Origin: Schistosoma haematobium
Taxonomy: Eukaryota; Platyhelminthes; Trematoda; Strigeidida; Schistosomatidae
Direction: 5' to 3'
DNA: 64,000 nucleotides
Assembly (NCBI RefSeq): GCF_000699445.3
Contig: NC_067198.1
Location: 44,330,691-44,394,690 of the forward strand
Shown: piece by piece, positions 23,401-38,600 of the stretch
Position numbering within the stretch: the first letter of the stretch is position 1
Layout: each line of letters opens with the position of its first letter
Program-made: the position numbers and the translations under genes
Notes under the pieces: model-generated
Told to the model about the DNA's origin: nothing
The model's database searches: none
What the model saw: the letters and a program-made list of their open reading frames with translations, nothing else

Positions 23401-26400
23401 TTAATCGGTCATTCATACTTAGTGCAGAACTTGGAATACGTGTACATTGTATCAGATTGCTATACTTAATTAGCAAAGCGAGATGAAGTTGTAAAAATGA
23501 ATTCCAGAATAGTACAGTTAGTATTAGTCCTAATGATGATAGAAAAGATCAGCCATTATAGATACAATTCTGGAAGAAAATATGAATTAGTGGAATAAAA
23601 ATTTCATCGGGGAATTTCTAAACCTAGGTTCAAATGTAAGATAAAGAGTGAATGCACCTATGCCATGAGGAACAACTTCAAACCATGTCATTCAAAGTCT
23701 CTGACCATTGGTTACGATAGTTATGTAAATCTTCACTAATTAGTCTGAACCTATATATATATGGTTTACTCCAGAAGTCATTATATCGAAAGACTGATGT
23801 CATGTCTTGATTTGATCGACTATAGCTTTCTTCCAGTCTACTCCTAAATCAGCCGTCATCGCGCGTTGAAGTAGGAGGTGGATGTGCACACACAATATAT
23901 CTCCCAACCATTTAAGTTGACAAAGATTAACTGTCTCATAAATTGATTTGACATGATTACCTTGTACACTAGGTGTAACTTCAAAGTTGCGAACCTGATG
24001 GTCCAAAAATATATGAGCAATCGTTAGAGAAGATCTAGGATCGAATACTTATAATGTACAAATACCCTCCATTTTTAAAAAAATCATCTTCCACACCTAT
24101 ATAGAATAACAGAGCTGATTTCTGAGAGGCATATTTTTCTTTTGGTTGCCAAACGAATATCTTGCCCACTCCTCAAATATCACAAGATGACACAAGCCAA
24201 CCGATCTTTGTGGATTTGTGCAGAAATTTGGTCAGAAACTAACCAACTAAGGGTGACAGAAATTCCAAAATAATTAAAATAGCTGGGACTTTCAATTATC
24301 TTACTTCATATCATAAGTTCTGGTGTTGATCCAGAGCAGTCTTGAAACAATATTTTGTTCTTAGACATATGCGAGTATTTGTCAAATTCAATAGTTACTA
24401 ATGATCTTGCTTGCCGGGTTCGTGGTTCGACGGACCGAAAGGATTCTATCGGCTGTTTTATTTGTTTTACGCAGTTGGTTATGTCTACTGGAATATCTAT
24501 TGCACGGTCAAAAAATTCACCAGGCAAACGTAACGTTGTTCCACAGATCATCTCAACAACACAACAACCGATGTCTCGTTTGATAGTTGAGCGAATGTCT
24601 AATAGTACCGAAGGAAGTTTGACATCCCATTTGTGGCTGTCAATGAGACTTTTAACTATCATTGAAACCTTTCTATCATTACGTTGGCAGCCGGATGATA
24701 AGCTGTGGTTCTAATCTTCTTTATATACCAAATGTGTTTGTAAGTTGCTGAGATAGCTTGCTTTAAAACCGGGCACCACGGTCAGTCGTAATTGTAGTTG
24801 AGACATCAACTATCTACTAGTAACTATTGTTCAGTGTTTCCTGATTTTCAGTTCACCAGATGATTTCAAGTTGTGTTAAAAATTAGATTCAAATCAAAGT
24901 TATCTTAATGAAATACTTAAGTAAACTCCAGTTATAAAGCCTTTGCTTCTTGACGTAAAGTAGGTATTTTTCCAAATCATTCATCCCAATCAGTTAAATA
25001 ATGCGGCATTATGTTAAAATATTGACAGGTGTATATTCGAGAATATCTGTCAAACAATAGTTAAACTGTTTGCTGAGGAGTCCCACAATGGGATGAAACG
25101 GCTGTCCAGTGCTTCCAGGTTTTCCATGGTGGTCTAGATTCAATTGACTCATGATCTCAACTACTGAAATTACTATAATACCCACAAAAACCGTTTCTGA
25201 TATTTGTATTACACCTGGAATTGTAGTTTTAATGATAGATTTCTAATTAATGAGTTTAAATTATTGTGAAATAATTCAGTGAAATTCTAGTCGGTTTGTT
25301 ATCTACAGTGCAAATGATCGCCCGACTTGACGTGAATGATGTGAACACGTGACGATCATTCATGTAACTCAAAGTATTATATCTAGAACTTAGATTCTTA
25401 ATATGCTGCGTACAACTTGAGCACTCAAACGCTAGAACCCTCTCAAGTCGCAAATGAAAAGACAGAAAACAAGTGAAAGGAATGCTATTCCAAAACAGTG
25501 TCACTTATGGTAAAAAAAACTGTCAGATATTTATAGCATTTGTCCAATAGGGAAGCTACACGTAGCTATTCTAGAATGTTCTTCCAATAGACGATTAGAT
25601 GGAATATCTTCGGCTCTTTCTGAAGTTCTTAGAGCTTCCTCTAGTTCACCGATGGTCCATCCTCAAACAAAGTATTTATGCTAAGTTCTTTGCATGAAAT
25701 AGAGAACTGTTTAGTAAAGTAAATTATTTTATGCATAAGTAGGGCACACTTAAATTTGGGATAATTAAAACAAAAGTGTAAATGATGAAATACTACTTAA
25801 AATATAAATAATTGAAAGATATAAATTTTATGGGTTATTCAACAGCTTAGAACTTTACAAGTAAACTTGTCAGGTCTATATTTTGTCAGCCATATCACAT
25901 GTTACAAGATACAGAATAAACTGAAGTTTGTTCCATCAACTTACGTGGTATCAGGTCGATTTATTAAAATATCGGTCATATTTATGTCCGGTGGAACATT
26001 AATTCTTGGAGTAACGTAAATAGTTACATCATCTAATTCGATGGATTCAAGATTATTGATTGGGGAGTAATGAAAATTCAACTGGAAAATAAGAACAAAA
26101 TAAAAAGTAATCTAGTTTGTATCAAAGTTTATGAACAACTCAGGTGATAAAAATAATAACTGAGTCCAAAAAGAATGAATTTTATTATTAATTCATTTAT
26201 TTTAAACAGCCATTTAATTGCTGCTCGTGTTTCATAATCATAACTAGATAGTAGTTGAGAATGTTATTTAGCTTGTCAGTGGCGACAAACACCTTGGTAC
26301 GGCCGAGAGTGGGAAGAGTCAGCTCTCCCTCTCCGAATGCTCTCACATGGCCATGTGCACACAACCACTGATAGGGAAGACCTACTCACTGCCTTCTCGG

Positions 26401-29400
26401 ACCACGGGTGTTATTTACGAAATTGAGAGGACGCGAAGCGAATGTCCGGCGCTTTAACCGGGTAGGTGGATGTAGAGAGTCCGCCTGAAGGAGTTGGAAA
26501 ACCCTGATTCCAAAGCAACGATGCACGTGGGCTCCAGGATCCTGAGTAAAAAAATGGTGTGTAAATCTATTGTTGGTCACCGGTTACCATGTGGCTGCAT
26601 CTCCTTACACTGCTCCCCTGCCTTGTAGATCAGACCTTTAGGTCAAAGGCTCTGGATGTGCCTTCCTTAGAAAATCATATAATTCGGTTCGGGCACCCGA
26701 ACAGTATCCTAGCCGTCACACAAATCAAATGATTTGTGTGGCACATATCTATTTGGTGCCTTCTTGTACTAAGGTTTGTGTGTTTAAATAAATAAATAAG
26801 CTTGTCAGTAATCAACCTATTTTCATCCTTATTACTTCGATAATATCTATTCTGAAACTTTCTAATGAGTATAATTTGTATATATATCGAGTGAAACAAA
26901 TCGACTGTCGATAAATTATTTGTTTCTTGAAATAGTTCGGCGTTTATCTCCGTGTGAACGAAGTTTAATAGACTGATAGTTTGATTGAATTCATAACCTA
27001 TTACACTAATGACTTCCTGAACGAGAAGCACACCACAAAGTTGAATTCAAGTGACCTAAGATCAAGTTTAGAGATTATAAGTGGATTTTATATTTTGAAA
27101 TACTTTGAGGTCAGATTTTAAAGACAACGACAGCTTATGCTTTGAAAGATGTAAAAACCTTTACAGATTTGGGCAGCATCATTGATAAACACGGTGGATC
27201 CGATGCACATGTAAAGGTGAGGATCGACAAAGCGAAAGCAGTATATTTACAACTGAAGAAAATCTGGAACTCAAAACAAATGTCAACCAACACAAACGTC
27301 AGAATTTTCAATACAAATATCAACACAGTTCTACTATAAGGAGTGGAAACTTGGACAACTACGAAAGCCATCATCCAGAAGATACAAATGTTTATTAACA
27401 GTTGTCTACACAAAATACTTCGGATCCGTTGGACGGACACTATCAGCAACAACCTACTATGGGAGAGAACAAACCAGATCTCAGTGGAGGAAGAAATCAG
27501 AAAGAAGCGTTGGAAGTGGATAGAACACACATTGAGGAAAGCATCCAACTGTGTCACAAGACATGTCCTCAAGGCCAAAGGAGAAGTGGAAGACCAAAGA
27601 AGACATTACGTTGTGAAATGGAGACAGACATGATAAGAATGAACAACAGTTAGATAGGACTAGAAATGTAGGCTCAGGACAGAAAGTGTTGGAGAATGAT
27701 GGTCGGAGGCCTATGCTCCAACGGGACTAACAGGCGTAAGTAAAGTGAGTATGTGAGCTTATGCCATCGGGAAATATTACGGTATGCGCTTACAAAATAC
27801 TGATTGTTCAATACATTATTAGAACAGTAATTTTTACAACTTCAATAGGCATTCAATAGTAGTGAATTTATTGTTTGGGAATTCTATGCTAGAACGAACC
27901 AGCTATATAGAACCTCTTGAATCTAAATAATTTTCTAACTAATATCAACCAGTGATGTAACTGAACTATTTGAAGACTTATTGACACATCTGTTTTCCAT
28001 AGTTTACATCACTGACTGATTTAAGATGGTGGAGAAGATTCGTAGCTCAGGTGGTTGATTTTGATGGAGTTTTGTTCTCTGAGCTAGATGGTTTGGTCGT
28101 GGAGCTTTCATTGTCATTCTAAACGGCATCATTAGTATAAACTTCATGTAGAAGTCTACATCCAGCTCAGAGAACGGTCATTTCGTCCTAGTATAGGACT
28201 CCTCAGTGGTGCACATTCACGATCCCGCCCTGCGGGATTCAAACCGAGGACCTCAGGTCTCGCACTCGAACACTTGACCTCTAAATCACTGAGCTGGCTA
28301 GCATCCAACGGTGTTAATGTCTAACATCCACCGATCCATGAATAGCTGAGCAACCATTCATCTATTGTCTGAGGTAGATACGTGTCCCAATGATGGTCTA
28401 ACATTAATTGATTCATGATCTCAAACTATCATTAACTGTTATTCAGATCAAATATTTGTGAATCAATAAGAAACAGTGTTCAACCCTTATCTCATTCGGC
28501 TTTGTTAAACTTAACATGGTCTACTAGGATTTTTCCTAATGATTATTTATGAAATAAAACACACTATATTTTCATTGAAATATTTTAAAATCTCAAACTT
28601 ATACCTTTATCCATCATAAATAAATCAAATTGGACAGTGTGAAGGAGTCGATCAAGCTATTAACTGTAAGATATTTCACAAAACAATGTTTACTATTCTG
28701 TAGTGTTATTTATCAGTAGAGAAGTGACGTCTTAAAACTTCAAATAATCGGTCACTTATAAATGATCTGATTGAGATTACTTTTTAATAATCATAAATTA
28801 TTAGTATAGGGTTGTGGAGATTGAGATCATGAATGAATAAATATTAGACTATTGTTGATAATCTGGAAGTGTTGAATGACTGTTGAGAAGTCGTATACTA
28901 GGACGAGACGGTCATCCAATGCTTTCAGGTTTTTAATAATGGTATAACATTGATCCATTCATGATTTCAATCAAAATAATAAATTGTATAAAAATTATAA
29001 AAGATTTCATCAGTATATGTTTGTGAAGATTATTAAGTTATTGATTGAGATCTTGAACCGGTTGATGTTGGACCACCATTGAGTTATTCCGTATCGGGTA
29101 GAGATGAGAATCTACCTAAGACAACGGAAGATGGTCGCGGAGTTTTGTGGATTGGTTGAGGTTAGACATTAACACCGTTGGATGCCGGCCAGTTCAGTGG
29201 TCAGGTAAGTTAAACGTTCGAGCGTGAGGCTGAAGGCTCTCGGTTTGGATCCCGCATGTTGGGATCGTGGATGCGTACTGTTGAGGAGTTCCACAATAGG
29301 ACGAAACGGCCGTCCAGTGTTTTTAGGTTTTCCATGGTGGTCTAGCTTCAATTAACTCATCATTTCCACTATTGAAATAATATAATAGTCAAATGACATG

Positions 29401-29654
29401 TTTAATTAACTTACTTGTGATCCATATGGAGATTTTTTAAAATAAGTTGTTTCATATAATGGTTCATTTGGATTAAGTGTACGATGACCTTGTGTATGAC
29501 TAGCGAAGTTACCAATATTATTTAAACGATCATTACTTTTCATAATATGATAACGTGCCACATGACAACGATATTCTTTATCAACTTGAAAACGTTTATA
29601 TTGTTCTTGAAATTGTGGATAAGTTGACCACCCTATTTAGTAGATTAGTTACAA

Positions 29655-29685
<31 letters not shown>

Positions 29686-32600
29686 AGATTGTGTTATATA
29701 ATGAAAATTATGTTAACAAGGGGATACGTCACTTGATAGTGGATGCATTAGTTGATAATTTTGTGTTTTCCACCTGCGAGATATTGTAAACTAATTTTGT
29801 TATAATGAATTATTCTCAGATAAGTGATATGATTGAATAGTACATTGAATAATCATTATATATACTCTCTACATTCATTGGCTGGATACCATCAGCAACA
29901 GTTTACTATGGGAGAGGACAAACCAGCTTTTAGTTGAAGAGGAAATTTTGAAAAAGACGATGGAAATAGATAGGACATAAGTTACAGAAATCACCAAACT
30001 GCATCATGAGGCAAGGGGTAACTTGGAATTCTTAAAGGAAACGGAAAAGAGGTAGGCCAGAGAACACATTACGTTGAGAATCGGAAGCAGATAATGAAAA
30101 AGATGAATAACAACTGGAAAGAGCTAGAAAGGATTGTCCAGGACAGGATTGGATGAAGAGTGCTAGTAGATGGCCTGTGCTCCTTCACAAGGAGTAACAG
30201 ACGTAAGTAAGTAATAACAGAAATCAAAATGAGATTTTGTAAGATCATAGTTGAACATTAAAACAATCTGTTCAGTAATTAAGTACACTTATTCTAAATT
30301 GTATGAGATATTTAGATAAAATTCTTAAGCTTGTCAAACATAATATTTCTTAGAGGATTAAATGGTGATACCATTATTTTATGGACGATCTCTGTGCAGC
30401 GCTAAAATAACCGTCGGATGTCCACCTACTCACCAAAGTTACATGAAGATTATGGTTTAGTATGAGAAATTAGGATTATGATTTACAGTTGAACATTACG
30501 ATTAAGAATTAGATTTGACGTTTTCATCATGTACTGACATTAGCTATAATATTAAAAAAGGTATTCAGTTAAATGAGTGAATAGATTTGGCGCCAAAATT
30601 TAAAACCTGTTATCTTAAATCTGGTTGGTTCATCCATAAATTATAGTTTCACCCATTTATGAATTAAAATAGTACTTACATTTCATTGAACTATCTTGAG
30701 GTAAAACTATAGCATATTTCTCTCCTGGTTCCATTTTTATATCACATTCATTAAGAAGATTTAGAAATTCAGTAGCTTTCAACTTTTCACCATATTGTTT
30801 ATTCTGAATGAATTCTTTGAATGTTATAACTATGGCAAAGAAAAACGATATAAAGCATAAATTCATTGAATTATTCCATTTTAATACCAGATAGGTTATG
30901 TGGATATTATAGTAATTTCAATGGTTCAGATCATGAGTCAGTTGAAGCTAGACCACCATGGTGGATTTGTCGCTCAATTTCGTAGATTAGTTGAAGTTAG
31001 AAATTAACACCGTTGGATGCCGGCTAGCTCAGTGGTTTAGTGGTTAAGTGCTCGCGCGCGAAACCAGTAGGTCATGGGTTCGAATCTCGTAGGGGGCAAA
31101 GTCGTGGATGCGCACTGCTGAGGAGTCCCACAATAGGATGAAACGGCCGTTCAGTGCTTCCAGGTATTCCATTTTAATTGATAATACATATTTAAATTGT
31201 AAAGTTAAGTAAATGATTTCCACTTTGGACAGAAATTATATGTCAAGCATATGGAAGATATTAAATGTAAAAAACTGTATTTAAATAACCTTTTAATAGC
31301 TCTCAAATATCTGACTTTAATTTGGTCGTGTGATTATCATTATCGACTTGAACATATCGTCAATCCTTGTATATCATCATCGACTTAAATTGAGTTGGTG
31401 AATAGTGGAATTTGATAAGTTAAATACAAGAATGAAGTTTTGAACACATATATTTGGTACAGTGGCTGATCAGAACACACAATCAGAGAGATGGAGTGAA
31501 GGAAGCGAAAAGAAACAAATTAGAGAAGGAATGTCAGCCAACTCGGTTTAAGCAAGCGCGAATCGGTATTTATGGTCAAATCGAAGCAAGGTAAGGCAAA
31601 GGTGAAATGAGGCGAAGCAAATAATGTGATTTAGGAAGAATGAATAGATTGATTTGTCCAGAGGCTAGAATAACCTATGTGGCCTTGACATACCAGCCGC
31701 TACAACCTCACCGATTGAAATTTAAATAATTTCAGTGTTTTGTGCGGTGATTGATTCTACTGCCTATGAAGAAGTTCCGACCAAATTCGTGAATAAAACG
31801 TTAAAATTGTTTAGAATTGTGTTGTGAAGATCGTCCAAATACAATTCTTAAGTAATAACAGTATTAGAAGTTGCTATGTCAAAACAGTGTCATATTTTTC
31901 TATCTTTTTTTGCTTGATAACAGGAACTTGTTTCTGTGATAAACTAAACCCAAGGGATATGAGTTATTGAATAATACTTGTAGTTTAGCTTGATGCCGTA
32001 TTTAATAATAGTAACTAATCGGTTTGGATTTTATGTTAGTTGCCATTTGTCACCAGGCTGTAGTTGGGATCTAGAAGGGAGTAGGTAATAGTATCTCCTA
32101 GGTGTATTAGAGCTCGATTAATGCAATATAAAATATTTATTGGAAAGTGATAAAAAAAATATTAAAAGTATTAGCTGAAGTCCTAAACATCAATCATAAA
32201 ATTCAAACAAACAATATACATGAATTAAAATTCACACCATTGTACAAGTTAGTGGCTATCTGGATTCAATAGCTAAGTGGCTAACGAGATAGAGTTTCGA
32301 GTGAACAGTACTGAGTTCGAGTCCCGAGGTGAAAATCAACTCGGTTACAAGTTATATCCAGATGATGAGTTCAAAATAGAACGAAATGCGCCTCTTAAAT
32401 TCCACTGGTAGCCCCTATTCATCTCTATGTAAAATGCTTATAACTTAATGGCAATATCGAGGCAATCTAAACAGTATAGACATATCCCAAAAGAGTCTGA
32501 TCAAACCCAGTTGTAAATAACAATGAGAAGATTCAAATAAATAATAAATGTATATTAATAGTATTGTTTATATGTTATAAACTGCAAATAAATGAGACCA

Positions 32601-35600
32601 GGCTAACAACTTTACCTAAGACAAAGGAGAACTAATAGAATTAATGATAAAGAACTGTGGTTAAAGAATATACCGATTCCATGATGAATTAGAAAACGAG
32701 AAGACTTCCATAACAACTTTAAACAGTCCTAACAATTTTCCACAGGATAAATTGTTAAATCTTTTTTATTAACCTGTTATTTTGTCAATTTTAGATCGAA
32801 CGATGTTGTTGACGGGCTCATCACTTTAGTAGTCCGAGCTTTGACTCCAGTAAGATCGTTTCTGATCGCTATTGAAATATACATGTTGCCAATAATCGTC
32901 GTGTATAATTATCGATTTAGATCGCGTTAGTGAATAACAGAATCAAATAAGTCAAATACGAGAATGGATTTCGAATATGTATATTTAATACAGTCATTGA
33001 TCTGGGCAGATAATCAGCGGAACGAAGCGAAATGGCGAGCAGTGGAGAAGGTGTGTGAGCCAACTCCATTTGGTCAAGAGTTAATCAATATTTATAGTCA
33101 CACAAAAATATGCTACAAGACGTGTGGTAAGTAGGATAAGATGTACACACACATACACACACGCTCATATAAAAACAGTCATGGTTGATAAGCGAATAAT
33201 TAACAAAATCAAAGTGTAGCTTAAGGAAGAATGGTTAAATTGGTTTGTCCAGAAGTTAGAATAAGCTATATGGGCTTAACATAATGACGGACACTACATT
33301 TTATTTGTTCTTCTCCATTGATTTACAGTGTTGAATGTAACTATAATTGATTTATCAGTATGATAAACAATAATGATCATTTATAGTTCATTTTCCTCAT
33401 TGTTCAATAGTTGATTATGTGTCGGACAAATATATGAATCTTGTTTAATCAGTTAAACATGACTGATTAACTTGAGATTTTTCTCTTCGTGAATGTTAGT
33501 TGGGTTTAAGAAATAAAAGCTCTTTTAATAGTTGGATTCATGAGACCACTATGGAAAATCTGGAAGCATTGGACAACTGTTTCGTCCTATTGTGAGACCT
33601 CTCAGCAGTGTGCATCTACAATCCCGCTCGCGAGATCCAAATCCAGGACCTTAGATCTCGAGCACAAACGCTTAACTGTGGGGCAACTTTGTAGATTAGT
33701 CGAAGTTAGACATTAACACCGTTGAATGCCAGTCAACTCAGTGGTCTAGAAGTTAAGCGTTTGCGCGCAAGAGCGATAGGTCCTGAATTCGATTCTCGCA
33801 GGATGGGATTGTGGATGTGCACTGCATAGTAGTAGTTCCATCCTCTTCTGATAAATCAGTTATGTAAAACGTTTTTCCTTCTTTAATTTCAATAAAATTT
33901 CTTACCAGAATGTGGAATTAATGTATCTTCTATAATATGTGCTACACCATTTGTAGCTGTTAAATCAGTTATTGTTATTTCATGTTTGTTATCAAATATT
34001 GTACGAACATAATGTTTCTCTTGACCAGTTGAATCTGTTTCACAAATAAATTCAAGTTTTTCACCTAATAATGATTGATAACTTTCTAATGAATGAATTA
34101 AATGTCCTGAACAATATTGATTTGATATAACATGATTAGCTGCAATCTGTTAAGAAAATGAAAAGGGAGAATTGATGTGAACAGAAATAAGAAGCATTGA
34201 CATAATACGGAAGCTATTTTTCTGGACGATATTTCAATTAATTCAAAGCTTATAAAACAGTAACATTTATTCTTACCCCTAATCTATTCTACAGATCATA
34301 AGCTTTTGTTTAATGTATGATTCACTGCCATAGCTCTTTTTGTTCCAAAGCTATTGTAATTTAAACGTATTATTTTGTACTCTATTTTTCTACGCTAATC
34401 CCCAGTTTTGAACATAATTGTATTTCACAGATTAAAATCATGAGTCGATTGAAGCTAGATCACCATGGAAAACCTGGAGGCACTGGACGGCCTGGCGTTC
34501 TAGTGAGAAGCTATTACCAGTGGAGTTCAACCAGGTCTGTTGTGAGATATCAGCTCACTGAAGACAATGTTATACGGTGGCGCAACTTCGTGGATTGGTT
34601 GAAGTTAGACATTCACATCACTGGATGCCGGTTCAGTGGTCTAGTTGGTTAAGCGCTTGGAGCGAGACTGATAGACACTGGGTTCGAATCTCGCGGGATG
34701 TGGGGTCGTGGATGCGCACTGCTGACGAGTCCCATACTAGGACGAAACGGCCTTCCAGTGCTTCCGGGTTTTCCAAGGTGGTTCCGCTTCAATTGACTCA
34801 TGATTTTAATCTGTGAAATTTCTAAAATCTCCACAAACCCCTTCTGATAATAATTGTATTTTCCTAATTATTGTACGTTGTGGTCGTGTTAGTCATCTAT
34901 TTATTCATGTATCTTTTTACCCTGATCTGAAATCGGAAAATCGGGAACCAGATCGGAATTGAGGATAAATCGAGTAGTGTTCCAGTTGACTTGTTTTCTC
35001 TCACTCGCGTGCTTATCAGTCAATCAGGTGATTGAATAGTTTTCGTTTCTCTACACCACTTTGAACTCATGCGTACTAGCCTCAAGATTAAGCCGTTTAA
35101 CCTATCGCGTCATGGTCTTAATCTAGATTAGACAAGTTGTCCTCAGCACCAAAAGTGCGTAGACAGATGAAGGACGTAACAAAAATGTTTTGCAAAACAT
35201 TGACTAAAGTTAAGAAAAAGAAGTTATTTGATGAAAAAAAAGAAAATAATTATGTCATTAGTAAATTGTCTCTGGGTAAAGTTTCTATACTAATTACCAT
35301 TTTAATAGTTGAATTCATGAGTTGATCTAAGTTAGCCCATCAATGAAAAACTGGAATCACAGGATGACTGTTTCATCTTAGTATGGGACTCCTCAGCAGT
35401 GTGTATCCATAACGTTCAGTCTCGTGCACGAACACTTAACCTTTAGACAACTGAGCTGACATCCAGAGGTGTTAATGTTTAACTTCAATTGATTAATGAT
35501 TTTGAGCAAGCTTTCATCTATTGCATGAGGTGGATTAAAGATTATTCACTATTGTTTCACTTATTCATTGGAGAGTTCAAAATTGTTTGAACATTGGATT

Positions 35601-38600
35601 ACAAATTTGTTTACTTCACAAATGAGTTCATCAGGAGTTTGCTTCAATTCGCAAAACTAAATAGACTAAATCACTTAAACGCTGGATAACTGTTTGAATG
35701 GGTCATCTATACGCGGAATCAGAGAGTACGTTTGGTTCACGGATGTCAGAAGTGAGTAATTTCTAATCACTTAGAAAATATACGTAACAAAACTTTCAAA
35801 TATATTAGCATAACATACTGACAAGATAGTCGTAACATCAATCGTGAAGATGATCTATACCGCTGAATAACTACGGGATCTCAACTCGTTTAGCCAATCA
35901 GAAGACAGCAATAATTGATGAATTACTCAGTATGCTAAAACTAAGACTTAAGATATTTATTTTAGGATTTTTGAATTATGGTTGATCTCAGTTCGTAATA
36001 AAAATCGTAATCCTAACCTCTAATCTTATTATATTTTTCATGACTTAGAAGCAGTTTTCACGTTTAACATTGGATCAGTGATACAGCTCGGCTTTAACAA
36101 ATTATCAATACAATCCCAACGAACTACAAATTTCGTGTAGAGTTTTAAATCTTAACCATCAATTTTAATAGTTGAGATCATGAGTCAATTAAAGCTAGAC
36201 CATTACGGAAAATCTGGAAGCACTGGACGGTCGTTTCGCCCTACTGTGAGACTCCTCAGCAGTGCGCATCCATGATCCCGATCTATCAGTCTCGCATGCG
36301 AGAACTTAACCACTAGTCCAGTGAACTGGCCGGCATCCAACGGTGTTAATGTCTAACGTCAAATAATCCACGAAATCGCGCGGGACTGATGGGTCCTGGG
36401 TTCGAATCTCTCGGGGCAGGATCGTGGATGCATGAACTGATTGATGTTTGACCACCATTGAAAACCTTGAAGCACTGGACGATCGCTTCGTCAATTGTGG
36501 GACTCTTTATCAGTGCGCATCCACGATCCCGCCCGCGAGATTCGAACTCAGGGTTTTCAGTCTGTACATACTTCTAAAGAGTTACATACATTAAGGTAAA
36601 CTAGAATAAAACTTACTTTTTGTAGTTGTTCACCTGAATACTTTTGACGTAATAATTCCCATGTCTTTTGACTTGGCACTATTACAGTATATCGTTGATT
36701 AGAGTTAATATTCTTCAAATCATTTTTAAATACTGCGGATAAATCTTTAGCAAATGCTTGAGTTTCTGGATGAGATTCCAATAAGCTAAGAATAGATGAT
36801 CTGTCTAAGTTTCGTATATTCGTTAAAGGCTAAAAACGTTAAAAACAGGGAGTATATTCCATGTTAGTTATTAAATTCTTCAATTAGATAACTTTAAAAG
36901 GTTATGAATAGTCAACTAATTTCAGATGTTTAAAGTAATTAGTGAGAAGGTGTCCAGTGAAGCAACAGCCTCAACACGAGTAGGTTTCAACATACACAAA
37001 CGGAAAAGCATGATTCTCCAATACAACATGGAATTCACCAATCGAATCACACTTGACGGAGAAGATTTCGAAGATGTAAAAACCTTTACATATTTGGGCA
37101 GCATCATTGATAAACACGGTGGATCCGATGCACATGTAAAGGTGAGGATCGACAAAGCGAAAGCAGTATATTTACAACTGAAGAAAATCTGGAACTCAAA
37201 ACAAATGTCAACCAACACAAACGTCAGAATTTTCAATACAAATATCAACACAGTTCTACTATAAGGAGTGGAAACTTGGACAACTACGAAAGCCATCATC
37301 CAGAAGATACAAATGTTTATTAACAGTTGTCTACACAAAATACTTCGGATCTGTTGGTCAAACACTATTAGCAACAACCTACTATGGGAGAGAACAAACC
37401 AGAACCCAGTGGAGGAAGAAATCAGAAAGAAACGTTGGAAGTGGACAGGACACGCATTGAGGAAAGCACCCAACTGAGTCACAAGTCAAGCCCTCACATG
37501 GAATCCTCAAGGTCAAAGGAGAAGTGGAAGATCAAAGAAGACATTACGTTGAGAAATGGAGATAGACATGAGAAGAATGAACAGCAGTTGGATAGAACTA
37601 GAAAGGTAGGCGGAGGACAGAGTGTACTGGATAATGCTGGTCGGTGGGAGTAACAGGCGTAAATAATTAATTAAGATTATGAATTCTGAGAACCATAATA
37701 ATCAATTGAAAAAAAGTATCTCTAACGTTCGCTATTTATATTAGAGAAACTGGCAACCGAGTTTACTGAAGTCGGACCCGTCAACAAAACGACTAGTAAT
37801 CCTCTTTTACAATTCAGTGGAAATATATGATTACTGAAGTTTCTAAGCATAAAATGTGAATATCTTATACAGCTCAACCAAAGATAAATTTTAATGATTT
37901 GATAAATGTCTTGCAGTTGATATTTGTTTCAAAAGACTTGTCCCAAACTATTTATGGGAATCTTGATAATCCTATCAAAGTACAAATACTTTTTTGAATA
38001 CTCAAAGACATTCAATATAAACTCTTTATCACTCAAAATTATCATCGAATTCACATCTTTCATTATATTATAAATAAGTCTTTGGCTGATACCTTATTAA
38101 CCCTTAAAAAACTAAATGATGGATAGAATAAACAAATTGGAATAACACGAACGAACATTTCAAACTTCCCCGTATTATTAGAGATCAAACCAAATACATA
38201 CTAACTTTTATAGGTAATACTGAATTTGAAGTATTGAAGTTGAATTGTATTGAAATGTAACTCTTTAAGTGGTGACTAGCATATACTAAATAACTGTTCA
38301 TTTCAATTGGTCGGATATTGTTTCTATCGTTTCAGAGTAAATAAGTTATAACAAATCCATCGGTTGATAAATTTATTTTAATGAATGAGAGTGGATAAAC
38401 TCAGTCAGTCAGTCAGTAACAACGTAGAACTTTGTACGTACGTACATCAGTTCAAGTTACCATACCACATTAGCACAGAGATACATTTGTCGATTCAAAT
38501 CCTATAGTGGTAGAAGTAGTAAAAGTATAAACAATAATCAGAAAGATTAATGTTTGAAGATGTTATTCAAGGAGTATAATCCAATGCAGAAAAAAAGGGA

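Noticed and set aside
31020..31095. tRNA gene
   Set aside because: A and B boxes are present, but they are the tRNA-like head of family B SINEs: the cloverleaf is poor and the same text recurs next to ribozyme and tail.
35137..35325. Lys-rich 62-residue ORF
   Set aside because: Low complexity, runs into a SINE tail, no splice or homology support.
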